A DNA stretch of 64,000 bases from Siphonodentalium dalli (lineage: Eukaryota; Mollusca; Scaphopoda; Gadilida; Siphonodentaliidae): assembly GCA_032622095.1 (NCBI GenBank), contig CP136066.1, positions 118,071,319 to 118,135,318 of the forward strand. The letters run 5' to 3'. Position numbers and translations under genes: made by a program. The number at the start of each line of letters is the position of its first letter. Position 1 is the first letter of the stretch. Under the pieces are notes generated by a model that was not told the origin of the DNA, ran no database searches, and saw only the letters and a program-made list of their open reading frames with translations. Below, piece by piece: positions 35,541 through 46,050 of this stretch.

Positions 35541-36532
35541 GTTGATCAATGTTGATGCTAATGGGCCAGAATAGCCACATAATATGATCCCTCTCAGTTC
35601 CGTTTCAACGTTCTGCCCATTTCCGTTCAAAAACAAGGAAGCTTTTGGCAAATTCCATATTGCTTTGATTGCAATTTTTTGCCGATTTTGATATCAGTTT
35701 TGTGACAAAAAATTTCGAATAATTCTGGTAATTTCGGTGGTTAAAATAGTAACAAATACCTAAGGTGCATGAGAAATATTAGTACTCAAGCTATATGAGA
35801 CAGAATAGTCAATTGTGTGCATCGTCACAACTTGTAAGCGGTTGCATGGCACGCTGGGATAATAATTGCCATTTTCCATATTTTGGCGGCCATTTTGGCA
35901 GCCATTTTGAGCCAAAGTGACAATTTTGGTACCATTGAGTTCGAATATCAATAAGATATAGAATGTATCACTTACATTGCACAGTTCTTCCCACTTCTTG
36001 ATGAAATATGATTAGAATCTTTTGTGAAATGTTACACCGCGTTTTGTAAACTCGAATTTTTGAGTGATCGGAAGGGGTGTGGACCACACAAACAGCTTAT
36101 TTCATTGCTCCAATGGTAAACATGCTAAAAATGCAAAATAAAGTCACAATTCTCAACCAGTTCCAAACCACAGAAACTTATCTTAAAGATATTAGTAAAA
36201 AACGTAAAAACTCCACTTCCGGTCACTATTTTGGCAGCCATCTTGGACGGGGAGTTCCAATTTTGGCACATAAAGGTGGCGTGATGTCTTAGCTTCATTA
36301 AAATGGGTACATGTGTATACATATGACAAGAGGTTTTCACTATAATTGCATCAAGCTGACTAAAAGGAAAATGGCAGCCATCTTGGACGCTATCTTGAAT
36401 TACAAAAAATGCTCAAAGTGGATTTTAGCAGATTTTGGATATGTTATAGAGGATATATTCCTCTTCAAATTGGTATACAAACCAACTTAGTTCAAATTTT
36501 TTCTAGGTCAAACCTTTTATCGACCAGACTAC
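35540..36532 (-). repeat. Foldback A, right arm
   Basis: It pairs with 32522-33840 in opposite orientation but lacks the 33350-33700 equivalent. It carries GGCGGCCATTTTGGCAGCC at about 35884 and GGCAGCCATCTTGGACGC at 36374. The outer end is CGACCAGACTAC. Confidence 0.7.
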
Positions 36533-37120
36533 TGTGGAAAGCTCCATTTACCATAATGTAGAACGGTCATGGAGCCAGCAAAATGAAGCAATGAACTGAA
36601 TTACGGTAAACATTTATCCATGTCAGGAATCGGAACGCTGAGAATGTACGTGTCGTGAATCGGAACACTACGAAAACAGAATCGGAACGTATGGTAGTGT
36701 TACTTTGAATGCATTGCATATTTTGATCAACTGTATTTTTAAAGTAACGATGGGATGTTTGCGGGAGCATATAAGCAATTTGTTCTACAAAACATCTCTT
36801 TCGCTTCGAAATACACATTTGTACACAATACTTTTCTTCTTTGTGTGTGGATTTGAGTGAGCAAACCCTTGTAATTTGGTTCAGTGTGCTACATGTATAT
36901 GGGACTAAATAATAAGTAAATGAAGAGTAAAATTACTTAGAAATCCTAACATTTGAATGTGCCATCCCATGAGTTGCTCCCTCGATATACACCAATTAGT
37001 TAACATGGTCGTGGAAAATCGAACAAATCTTTTGCGGAATCGGATCTTCTACTGCTCGGAATGGGAATTTTGCTCGGGCGGAATGAGATTTCGAGGAACA
37101 TATCCTCCACAGTTGTTTTT
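36533..37120. other. Intronic DNA with short AATCGGAAC repeats
   Basis: AATCGGAAC(G/A) occurs three times at about 36627-36690, and GGAATCGGATC / CTCGGAATGGG follow near 37037-37065. No gene or transposon end is recognised. Confidence 0.4.
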
Positions 37121-38170
37121 AGACGAGTTTTTCAAAAACTCGACTTATGGTTTGGCGAGGGACGGTTGGCGGGCGGCCGCCGGGCGGGTGGCGGGCGGGC
37201 GGACCTAAAGGATGCCTTATAACTTTGACATTTGACAAAAAAAATTTGGTATGGTAGTTTCTCCCAATGACTATTTACTGCCTGTAGAAAATGGGTCACG
37301 TCCGAACTTTTTTACAAGAGTTATCCATCTTAGATGGTTTTTAGTTAAGTTTTTCACCGATAGTGCGATAACTCACGCAAATATTAACCAATTTCAACAA
37401 TATTTGGTATATGAGTCTCCTGCAACAATATCTCGGACGAGTTCGAAAACCAGGTTTGTCCAAATTTTTTTCGCGGAGTTATGGGCCTTAGTTTGCTTTT
37501 TAGCAATTTTATCACCGATAGCGCGATAACTCGATGAAATATTAACCGATTTCAAAAATATTTGGTATATGAGTCTCCTGCAACAATATATCGGACGAGT
37601 TCGAAAACCAGGTTTGTCCAAATTTTTTTCGCGGAGTTATGGGCCTTAGTTTGTCTATTTTTAGCAATTTTGTCACCGATAGCGCGTAAACTCGATGAAA
37701 TATTAACCGATTTTCAACAATATTTGGTATATGAGTCTCCTGCAACAATATATCGGACGAGTTCGAAAACCAGGTTTGTCCAAATTTTTTTCGCGGAGTT
37801 ATGGGTCTTAGTTTGTCTATTTTTAGCAATGTTATCACCATTACCGCGATAACTCGTTGAAATATTAACCGATTTAAACAATAATTGGTATATGAGTCTC
37901 TTGCAACAATATCTCGAGTTCGAAAACTTGGTTTGTCCGAAAAAAAATTCCGGAGTTATGGGTCTTAGTTTGTCTATTTTAATAACAATTTTATCACTGT
38001 TAGTGCGATAACTCAATGAAATATTAACAGATTCAATTGATATTTGGTATATAGGTCTATTGCAATAATATACCACCATCCGACTTTTTTCCCCGAAGTT
38101 GTGCGCCTTATTGGCAGAAGTTTGGTTGGACTGCCAAAAAACTCGACAAAAGCATCTTAGATGCGTACCC
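37121..38170 (+). repeat. 160-bp tandem array with hairpin head, AGACGAGTTTTT family
   Basis: The head is a perfect hairpin CGAGTTTTTCAAAAACTCG (37124-37142) followed by a G/C-rich GGCGGGCGG tract. Six units follow, with TTTGGTAT landmarks at 37243, 37402, 37561, 37722, 37884 and 38042, a period of 158-162 bp. Units share GAGTCTCCTGCAACAATAT, GAGTTCGAAAACCAGG, CGCGGAGTTATGGGCC and ATAACTCGATGAAATATTAA. The tail AAACTCGAC, CATCTTAGATGCG closes near 38165. Middle units are the most alike. Frames on both strands are repeats and not genes. Confidence 0.85.
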
Positions 38171-39004
38171 CTTGTTAATATAGTTTCTTCATAAAACTAG
38201 TTTAATCAGCAACTAAGTTATGCAGATTGTCATAATTAATTATATGCAATCAACATCGTTTTCGATGCATCTGTCGGCGTATAGAAGTGTCTGATGCCGA
38301 ACTACATACTTAATTTAATTTCGCTTCCTGAAATTATGCGGTAAGTAGTTCACCATCAGACACTGTTAATGTGCACTCAAAGTCATAGCTTAAAATTATT
38401 GTAAAAATCAATAGTTCTTGACTTTTTTGTACTCTCACCTGCCAGATAATCATTTTATCAAGATTACTTATTTTTGACCAGAAATACATGGCTTCTTGAT
38501 TATAGTAACCCATCTTGTAACCCAATATGGTGAGGATTATAAGACATTTGGTAACTCACAATCATATAAAGTAGGTGTTGGGGGTGACCTTTGAAAATTT
38601 GTATTTGACTCTGGAATGTTCCATAAATAATTACAAATGCTACGGCCAATATTACAGGTCTACTGTTATTCTAATGCTTTCGATATTTATAAATATATTG
38701 AAGCAATGTGACATGCATAAAATTGAGCAGGTATTTGGTTATTAATGGGGATGTCTCCCACAACAACTGTAGTATGAGGTACATGTACTGGTAACTTCCT
38801 GAAAGATACCAATGTTGACATTCAATAACAAAGAGCAGGATTCAAGAACAAGGTATCCTCACACAGTTCAATGCAGTAACACCTTTTGTCCTGACTGCAA
38901 CAATTAGTTTTAAGAATTTTTTAGTTTATACTTAAAATTACGCTTTTCACTGAAAACAAAATACTAACAAAAACAACCTACAATTCCATTTAAAATATCT
39001 TTTG
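38171..39004. other. Intronic DNA, nothing recognised
   Basis: I see no exon, RNA gene or repeat boundary. Confidence 0.4.
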
Positions 39005-39186
39005 TTTATAGCACAGTGACTCAGCAGTGATGTATGTGTAGCTGAAGTGGCTTAGGGGTGGGACAGGAAGACGACTGAATAGTCATATCCCTCCCCATCA
39101 GATATCTATGTTTGTTCTATATGTATTGTTATATTTTTATTTATGTATAGTTATCTGATGAATAAACTAATTTGAATTTGAATTAA
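39005..39186 (+). mobile_element. LINE-like 3' end with TTTGAA tail
   Basis: The sequence runs through CCTCCCCATCAGATATC, TTTTTATTTATGTATAG and TCTGATGAATAAAC into AATTTGAATTTGAATT. A poly-signal-like AATAAA followed by a TTGAAT microsatellite is typical of 3' ends of invertebrate non-LTR retrotransposons. No reverse transcriptase is attached. It lies about 110 bp before the second visible carrier exon. Call by pattern only. Confidence 0.45.
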
Positions 39187-39294
39187 TTTAGATATCTTCA
39201 CAACATGAGATTACAATTCAAGCTCACTATAAACCGCTAAACCAACGCCACTACATTTTTAATTTAATAAAATATATTTTTCTATGAATTCCAG

Positions 39295-39417
39295 AGCTAT
39301 ACCATGGTGAGGAGCCAAGTGCAATTGCCAGGTTATGTTTTGGTGCTACAGCTGGTCTCCTTGGACAATCAGCATCATATCCATTGGATATTGTTCGCAG
39401 ACGAATGCAAACTGCAG
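39295..39417 (+). CDS. SLC25A42: SLC25A42-type mitochondrial carrier, exon (start of repeat 3)
   Basis: Joined to the G at 6115 the exon opens with GAG and reads through [20 protein letters not shown] then VRRRMQTA. The P-L-D-I-V-R is the carrier signature Px[DE]xx[KR] of the third repeat, on transmembrane helix 5. The matching vertebrate stretch has the same GQSASYPLD and RRRMQTAG words. The acceptor is TTCCAG at 39294 and the donor GCAG|GTTCG at 39418; the exon ends in phase 1. It is too short and too open-ended to appear as a free-standing frame. The intron before it is about 33.2 kb. Confidence 0.95.
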
Positions 39418-39469
39418 GTTCGTATAGAGTAGATAGATTATGATTTTGATACTTTGGCTAAATGTCTCC

Positions 39470-39780
39470 TTGGTAAGATCAATTGTCTGTCTGTCCATCT
39501 AGCCGTCTGTCCGTTGGTCTATCCGGTCATATATCTCAGCCATAGGTTATCGGATCTCTATGAAATTTGGTATGGAGGTTTGCCATCATGACTGCTTTCG
39601 AATGATGTTATTCTCGTTATCCATGTTCCTTTATCTGGAAATCTTGGTTTTATTGTCCGTCCATGCAGATTTCTCAGCCATGGGTTATCAGAAGTCACTT
39701 CTCCCTCTAGAGATTTTTAATAGTCAGACTTCATGCCCAAGTAAGGTGACTTCATGTCAAAATAGGGAAAAGTTGGAATA
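39470..39780 (+). repeat. Tandem-unit fragment, CATGAAATTTGGTATG-type family
   Basis: A GTCTGTCTGTCCATC / CGTCTGTCCGTTGGTC microsatellite is followed by ATGAAATTTGGTATGGAGG and GTTCCTTTATCTGGAAATCT. The same text order occurs at 58041-58490. The frame at 39560-39781 is part of this unit. Confidence 0.5.
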
Positions 39781-40569
39781 ATCGAGAGAAATTGTTTAAA
39801 ATACAAAGAGGGACATAAAAAGCGATGTACATGTACAGCCAGCCATAAAATAATACAACAGCATTTAACAAGGGAGTAAACAAGTGGGGATTCCCCTGCT
39901 CAATGTGACAAACATACTTTAGTTTTTGTGTACTGTGGCTTTTGGTGATTACAAAACGAATCAAACTTGAAGGGAATCAAGAAGTAAAATGTATCTTAGA
40001 CATTGTTGCAAGCAATATATAAATGTAGAGTTGCCCTTCTTCCTTTGGTGGGCATACACACAAATTACCCAGATGACAACCTAACTGTGAATGAAAACTA
40101 AACATAATTATTAATTTAAAACTTCACATTTTGGTTAAAGACAGCGATTGTGTCAATGACATGTTTGATACATCTTGTAAGTGTAACGAATACAGGTTTC
40201 AACATTAGTTCTCCACTGTGCATCTGCGAAGTGTAATTAAAATGCATCCGTTCTCTCTGCCAGATCACCCTACAATTATAATAAAGATCCCCACAGGATT
40301 GCTCGCGAGTCGTTTTCCCACAGACTTGAGCAATTCGGCTCAGCACTCTATGACTTTAAGGGGGAGACGCACGTTTTGCATAAATCCAGCCAAAAATGTC
40401 AATAGATTTTCAACAAAGAATTTTTCTGGGTCTATCTGGCTAAAAAATTTAAATTTCACAAATCTTCATCTTCATTGTATATAGAATCTGAGCAATTATT
40501 AAAAGACGACAAAAAAGAGTTTGAAATTATTTTCTTTTTTGTCCATTTCGGTACCGGTCAATTCCATTC
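39781..40569. other. Intronic DNA, nothing recognised
   Basis: No exon or repeat end is recognised. The intron continues toward the motif cluster starting at 40570. Confidence 0.4.
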
Positions 40570-42752
40570 GTGACTGACGGGACAAAAGATCAAATTCCCT
40601 GTCCTTTGAGGCACCCTAGTTGAGCAATGACAGCCAATTGGCTTTGTTTAATCATTGTATTTTGTAGGTTTAAACTATCAGAATTGAATAGAAATGAAAC
40701 ATTTAAATATGCATCCATGATATTGTTTTTCTCTCCTTCAAAGTGTATCGTGACTGACGGGACATTTGAGTCTCACATACTTCACGGTAACTTATTTGAG
40801 AATGTTGAAACTATCTCAAATCTGATTCTAACATATTCTTGATAACTCATGACAAAGAGATCACACTCTGCATGTCACTCAATGTCATATGTTTAAATAA
40901 ATTTATATAAATGTTATTCGAATTCCATTAGCGTGACTGACGGGACATGTAATTGTGACTGACGGGACATTATCTCCAAAACCATACGGCTTGACTACTA
41001 TAATATGTCTAAACGGTAACCTATTATTTTCTTGCACTGTCATTTCATATTCTTGTAGTTTTTACAGTATGTAACATGGATATTGATGTTATGAATATTG
41101 ATGTTAAATGTGATCATGGATGATCAAGTCACAATTGGAACTCAATATGGACATGGTACTAATTAGGATTTACATGTTTATTTCAATGATGCTTAATGTC
41201 ACTTTCAAAGTTACAAATATATTACACATTTACCACCATGATTGATCCCTGGGAGCCCATGAGGTTGGGAAGGAGATTAAATGGGAAGATTATTCATGCT
41301 GAAATTATTTGATTAATTTTAAGAACATTTAATCAGAATTCTCCTTTTAACAACACACTTAGCTAAAGCATGCATGTCATGCTTTGTACAGTGATCTACA
41401 AGTCTAGTATGGATTAAATATTTTAGTGCAACAAAGTGAAAATAAGGCGACACATGTGTGCAAAATCACCTGCTCATCAAACACTGGACTTTGTGTGACA
41501 CCCCATTAAACTTGTGATATGAAATTTGCTTACCTGCTTAAATAATATAAATACATTTTTATGTATCGGGTATTTGTTTATAAATATTACTCATGTTTTT
41601 GGAAAATTCCAATAAAATTTACCCTACATCGATACTATATATACAGGGTCTTCAATTTATATGTGGTAATTTACGTGTTTACTACTAATTTTTATAAGAT
41701 TATAGGTGGATTTTATTGGAAGACTTTGTATTTATTTACAAGAATTTACAAGAATTTAGGTTCGATTTCTCTTTAAATAGATTATATCCACAGATAATCA
41801 GGTTATCGCATCACAAGAATTTCTGGGTTATTGTGTATTCAAAAACTTTTATACTACTGTCTGTCGACCTACAGTTTATACATCCCTCTTGCATTAATCA
41901 AAGATGGTTGTTTCTCCATATGTGACATTATACTGGACTTTTGGTACCAAACAGTATCCCTATCATTTTCGAACATGAACGTATCCCCACATTTAATCCT
42001 CTGCAGGTACTTTATCTGATATAAATCAGATCAGATTTCATCTTTTCGCATCTGGCCTTCTGCCTCTCAGCAGCATATTTAGTGCAAGTCCAGTAGAGTC
42101 TTGCAAGAAAGTGCAGCAAATAGTCTGGTACAACTGGACCCCCATTCATCCATGTATACATTGCAGCAGTGTCAACTTATGACACTTACAGTCAGACCAA
42201 AACATATACAGTTGTGATCAGAAATTACACATGTATTTTAATTGCCTTAAAATGGCTAGAATATTTCAATTTGGGAACTTGTACTTCAGAAGTGGACACT
42301 ACAGGTAATGTACTTGTATAATTGGCCAAATTTGAACCAATGAGTGAGTACAATATGTATGTACAGTTGTTTGCAAAATAAATGGTAAATGATGGTGGAT
42401 CTAGGGCCCACTGAGTTGAGGCTGTATAATTATGTTGATGGTGTACTTTGATGTAGTACTTTGTGAGACAATATGTTGTCATTCGAATCCAATTTTGCAC
42501 AATCGTATTAATAATTCGTTCACTTTCTTTGTTCAGGTAACAGAACCTTATGTCAAATGAATCTTGTGTTATAAAAAGAACAGCTAGAGTATACAACACA
42601 TCAATGTTGTGAAATGGTGTCAAAACATAAGTCTATACCATAGTGACAGGTTTCCACTAACATATTTCTGTGTGTAGACATATCCTCATTTTGTGACTGA
42701 CGGGACATAATTTTGTGACTGACGGGACATAATTTTGTGACTGACGGGACAT
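40570..42752 (+). repeat. Seven copies of GTGACTGACGGGACA(T)
   Basis: Copies of GTGACTGACGGGACA lie at 40570, 40750, 40933, 40955, 42693, 42715 and 42737. All but the first continue with T. The last three form a 22-bp tandem (with AATTTT between), and 40933/40955 have the same 22-bp spacing. All are on the + strand, inside the last intron. I did not notice the motif elsewhere in the window. Its core TGACGGGACAT is also the first coding text of the next exon, at 42976. Confidence 0.85.
40971..42692. other. Last intron, middle, nothing recognised
   Basis: The minus-strand frame at 42225-42623 (132 codons, the longest free frame in the window) has no start context, no family resemblance and lies antisense in the intron, so I do not call it. 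The rest is A/T-rich with no repeat boundary I can place. Confidence 0.4.
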
Positions 42753-42973
42753 TGTTGGAGAGGCTGCATAGGAAATCAGTAACAACCAAATGATAACTGG
42801 ATGAATGAACTGACAAATCTACATGTACGTGCCTCTCCATTTTATATTTATTGGAAAAAAAACAAGTCGGCTGTGCCAGCCAGGATCAATTGGTAGTTGT
42901 TAGGATATATTTGAAAGAAGGATATATTTTTGTAGCTGAGTTAACTTGGTCTGAATATGTTTCTTCATTACAG

Positions 42974-43176
42974 GTGTGACGGGACATTCTAAAGATTATA
43001 CAAATATATATGAAACTGCTAAATCTGTGATCAAGGATGAAGGATTTCGTGTTGGCATGTACAAAGGACTCAGCATGAACTGGATAAAAGGACCCATCGC
43101 TGTTGGTGTTAGTTTCACTGTGTTTGACCTTACTCAGCGCCAGTTACGGAAGAGTCACATATTCCAGAATGGGTAA
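42974..43176 (+). CDS. SLC25A42: SLC25A42-type mitochondrial carrier, terminal coding exon
   Basis: With the G at 39417 it opens G-V-T-G-H-S and includes DEGFRVGMYKGLSMNW and IKGPIAVGVSFTVFDLTQ, ending FQNG and TAA at 43174. This is the second half of the third carrier repeat: the [D/E]G motif, the matrix helix, and helix 6 with K-G-P-I-A-V-G. The KGLSMNW.KGPIAVG.SFT string is characteristic of SLC25A42 among SLC25 carriers. The acceptor is TTACAG at 42973. The three exons together give 158 residues, about half of the usual carrier of roughly 320. The first bases share an 11-12-bp core with the intronic motif family at 40570-42752. Confidence 0.95.
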
Positions 43177-43452
43177 TCACGAAGAGACAGCAATTTTATT
43201 CTAGATATTCTGACAATTTAATATATTTATTTGAGGATATGTTTATATATTTTTATTACTCATGAAAGAAATGTTGAAATCGATATAGTGCCAGTCACAG
43301 CTTGCATTAGATAAACTCTCACCAGAAAATGTTCGCAATGATATGTTGACTCCATAAAATAATAATGTTTTTAGAAGTGCTATGCCTTTTGTCTCATTAT
43401 ACACCACATATGAAGTTGATCACTGTATAGCATAAAACTGGTTACATTTATT
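43177..43452 (+). other. Presumed 3' UTR of the carrier gene
   Basis: A/T-rich sequence directly after the stop. No AATAAA occurs in this stretch; CATAAAATAATAAT near 43355 is a weak variant. The nearest canonical AATAAA I noticed is at 44189-44194, beyond the repeat that starts at 43453. The 3' end of the transcript cannot be fixed from sequence alone. Confidence 0.4.
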
Positions 43453-44110
43453 GTCCCCCGAAAAATTAAGGGGGACTATAGAAACGGGGTCTGTCTGTCA
43501 CACTTTTGAGTACCGTCGTGGTGTAATCATCTCCTCCTACAGATTTCATCCCAGAGATTTGAAACTTTAGTATATTGTTGCCCATATATTGAAGATGTGC
43601 AACATGTATATAGATGACGGAAAAATTATTAACCCTTTTCGACTTAGAAAATTTCAACATTTTTATGTTTACCCATACCATAGTATGGTAAACATAGTGT
43701 CGTTGTCCGGATTGACCACTCGTCGTTAGTCTGTCCGTCTGTCTGTCTGTCTGTCTGTAGACACTTTACGCATGGTGCGATAACTGAAACAATTTCTATC
43801 TGATCAGAACGGAGTTATGGCCCTTTTTCAACTTAGAATTCATGCATGCTGCCATAACTCAAAAAAAATATTATCTGACCGTAACCAAATTTGGTATGTG
43901 AGTTGCTGAGCCCAAAATACATATCGAGTTCGAATATGGGTTTGATATGATATTTTTTAATGGAGTTATGGCCCTTTGACATAGAATTCATGAATGCTTC
44001 GATAAATCTACAATTTTTCCACTGATAGGAACCAAATTTTGTATGTGAGTTTCTCAACTCAAAATACAGATCGAGTTTGAATATGGGTTTGATCCAGTAC
44101 TTTTTAATGG
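43453..44110 (+). repeat. Two adjoining hairpin-headed tandem-unit elements
   Basis: The first starts with hairpin GTCCCCC / GGGGGAC (43453-43476) and GGGGTCTGTCTGTCAC. The second starts with palindrome TGTTTACCCATACCA / TAGTATGGTAAACA (43666-43694), then GTCGTTGTCCGG, a GTCTGTCTGTCTGTC run and about two units of 160 bp (ACCAAATTTGGTATGTGAGT, CGAGTTCGAATATGGGTTTG, GGAGTTATGGCCCTTT). The second family recurs at 60118-60495. The minus-strand frame at 43833-44057 is unit text. Confidence 0.7.
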
Positions 44111-45662
44111 GGTTATGGCCCTTTGATTATTTTATTCATCGCTAAAATATATCAAAGATACACAGGTGGCACTGTCTAGATAATATCTAATAAATCAGTT
44201 TCACAATGCTATGGAGACAGAGATAGTATCCAGTTACAATGCCATGAAGTTCTCTCTCTCTCTTGTTAACTAAGAATTGAACAGATTTGAGATTTGCTTA
44301 TCAGTAAGAGAGACTAGAGATAATCTCTATTATTGATAAAGAAATCTGATATTCACTGCTGCACTTTAATAGCTATCTGTTGTTTATTGCATTTCCATAG
44401 TGTGTTGACAGTGACTTCTCAGGATTTATCAACTCCAACATACTAGTAGCTCCCTGGTCTTGCATGGATTTTGGGATTAAAATTAACCCATTCCATAGAC
44501 ACATGATATCTGATAGGCAGATATTAAATTATATCTTTCACTTTGAGCCAGGTTCAGTAAGGATTTCTTAAAACATTAGAGGAATTGTCTTATTTTGAAA
44601 TTCCATATATTGCATTCGGGGGTGCAGGTTAATAATAATGTTGCTTGTATTCTTGACCTAACCTGTATAGAGAGGGTCATTTGGTTTAATTGCTTTAAAA
44701 TATTAACAAAATTAACCCACCCATTCCATAGACATACAGTATGCTATCCAATGTAATTAATTTAATATCTTCAATCTCATAGTTATCTCATAATTATGCA
44801 TTAAAGTATGTTATATCCAATCATTATCAATCATATTTTACTCAATTTTTTAAATATCTTTAACTATTATGTATGGTTCTTCTGTCTGACTATGGACTGA
44901 GCTCTATAAGACTATATATCTATTTTAAACTGACTTAATAGGTTGGAGTCAAATGCCATATCCATGTTCATATGGAAGGTGCCCAATAAGGCTTATGCCA
45001 CTTGTGAACTCAATCTGATTTGATGGTCCCCATATCATCAGATTCCAACAACAATTCCGCTTCAGTTATCAGAATCGATTAATTGCCCAAAAATAATGCT
45101 AACCACAGTTCACTATAGTATAAAATTGCCCAAAACCTGTTATTTATCAACATTTTGTACAATGAAATTTTGCTGCTTTGTCATATATCTGACACAAAAA
45201 AGCCACTTGATTTTAGAGTTATCCATCTTCATCGACTTTCATACGGCCACTAAATATTCCAGGTAAAGATAATGGATTTAAAAAATTGATAGCTGCTTAC
45301 TCTGAATTTGATGAATGGGTTTCTCGATTTGAATAAAATATTTGTTACCCCCGAAGCCAAATAAATAGTAACTGAGGGGTGCTTAATCAGATCGAGTAGC
45401 TTTAATAGTAAGGTGTGAATTGTTGAAAAGGTTGGTGTAAGGATTTATGAAAATAGCTAATCGTTATCGCCAAGGTATGGGTTAAACATCGGCCGATCAT
45501 TTATAATTTTCTGTATGAGGGTACGTTAATGGTGTAATTATTGTATATCAGCCTACCATGTTGTATAGGTAATTATGTATTGTGACCACCCCATATGTTG
45601 TTGTACACATCACTCACCTTAAAATGGTATAAAATGTAGGTTTAATAAATGGGCCATTCCAT
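44111..45662. other. Downstream DNA, nothing recognised except a repeat end
   Basis: A lone right-end piece, ATCGCCAAGGTATGGGTTAA with CATCGGCCGATC, lies at about 45468-45500 and matches the ends near 1611 and 61980. I see no exon. Confidence 0.4.
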
Positions 45663-46050
45663 GTCACGTGTGTTACATTTTGCACGAAATTTTGGTGATA
45701 TTTTCAAGCAGCATTTGGTGTGCATTCAATATAATATGAAATGATTCACTGCATAGTCGAGATAATGACCCCCATCATAACTATGCGATCGGTCCTTAAG
45801 GCTGTGCATTAAATGTATTAGTGTACCATGCTTGTATATGACACGTGTGTTACAGCGCACAAATGAGAAAAAAAGGACCTGTTTTCTATGCAAAAAGTCT
45901 CTGAAGTTACTTATTCGATACATAATTGGCGTTTCTTTCCAATAAGAAAAAAAACTGTGAAATTATAACTTTTAATGAGAGTTGAATGTATTACTCGCCC
46001 TGATAGCATAATCACTGTCACGTGTGTTACATCGCTCTGTCACGTGTTAC
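45663..46050 (+). promoter_or_regulatory. Evenly spaced CACGTG boxes
   Basis: GTCACGTGTGTTACA occurs at 45663 and 46017, GACACGTGTGTTACA at 45840, and a shortened GTCACGTGTTAC at 46038. The first three are spaced exactly 177 and 177 bp. CACGTG is the E-box core bound by USF/Myc/TFEB-type factors in animals. Sequence between the boxes is mostly unlike, with only weak similarity near ATGTATTA, so this may be an ancient tandem repeat or a regulatory cluster. Function is inference. Confidence 0.35.

Larger units (their letters stand above)
32522..36532. mobile_element. Foldback element A with a 42-bp minisatellite core
   Basis: GTAGTCTGGTCGATAAA at 32522 and its complement ending at 36532 bound about 4.0 kb. 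The left arm (32522 to about 33840) and right arm (about 35540-36532) are inverted copies. Landmarks are AACCTAGAAAAAATT, GCAGCCATCTTGGACG, GGAACTCCCCGTCCAAGATG, GACCGGAAGTGGA, GGTTTGGAACTGGTTGAGAA, ACACCCCTTCCGATCACTC and AAGCGGTTGCATGG. The centre is a minisatellite. A related, rearranged element lies at 53790-57375. No obvious target duplication. It sits inside the SLC25A42 intron. Confidence 0.8.

Noticed and set aside
37542-38079. Overlapping frames of 96-121 codons on both strands
   Set aside because: Same 160-bp tandem unit read in both directions.
42225-42623. 132-codon antisense frame, the longest free frame in the window
   Set aside because: Lies inside the last carrier intron, has no family resemblance and no start or splice context; chance length in A/T-rich DNA is plausible.
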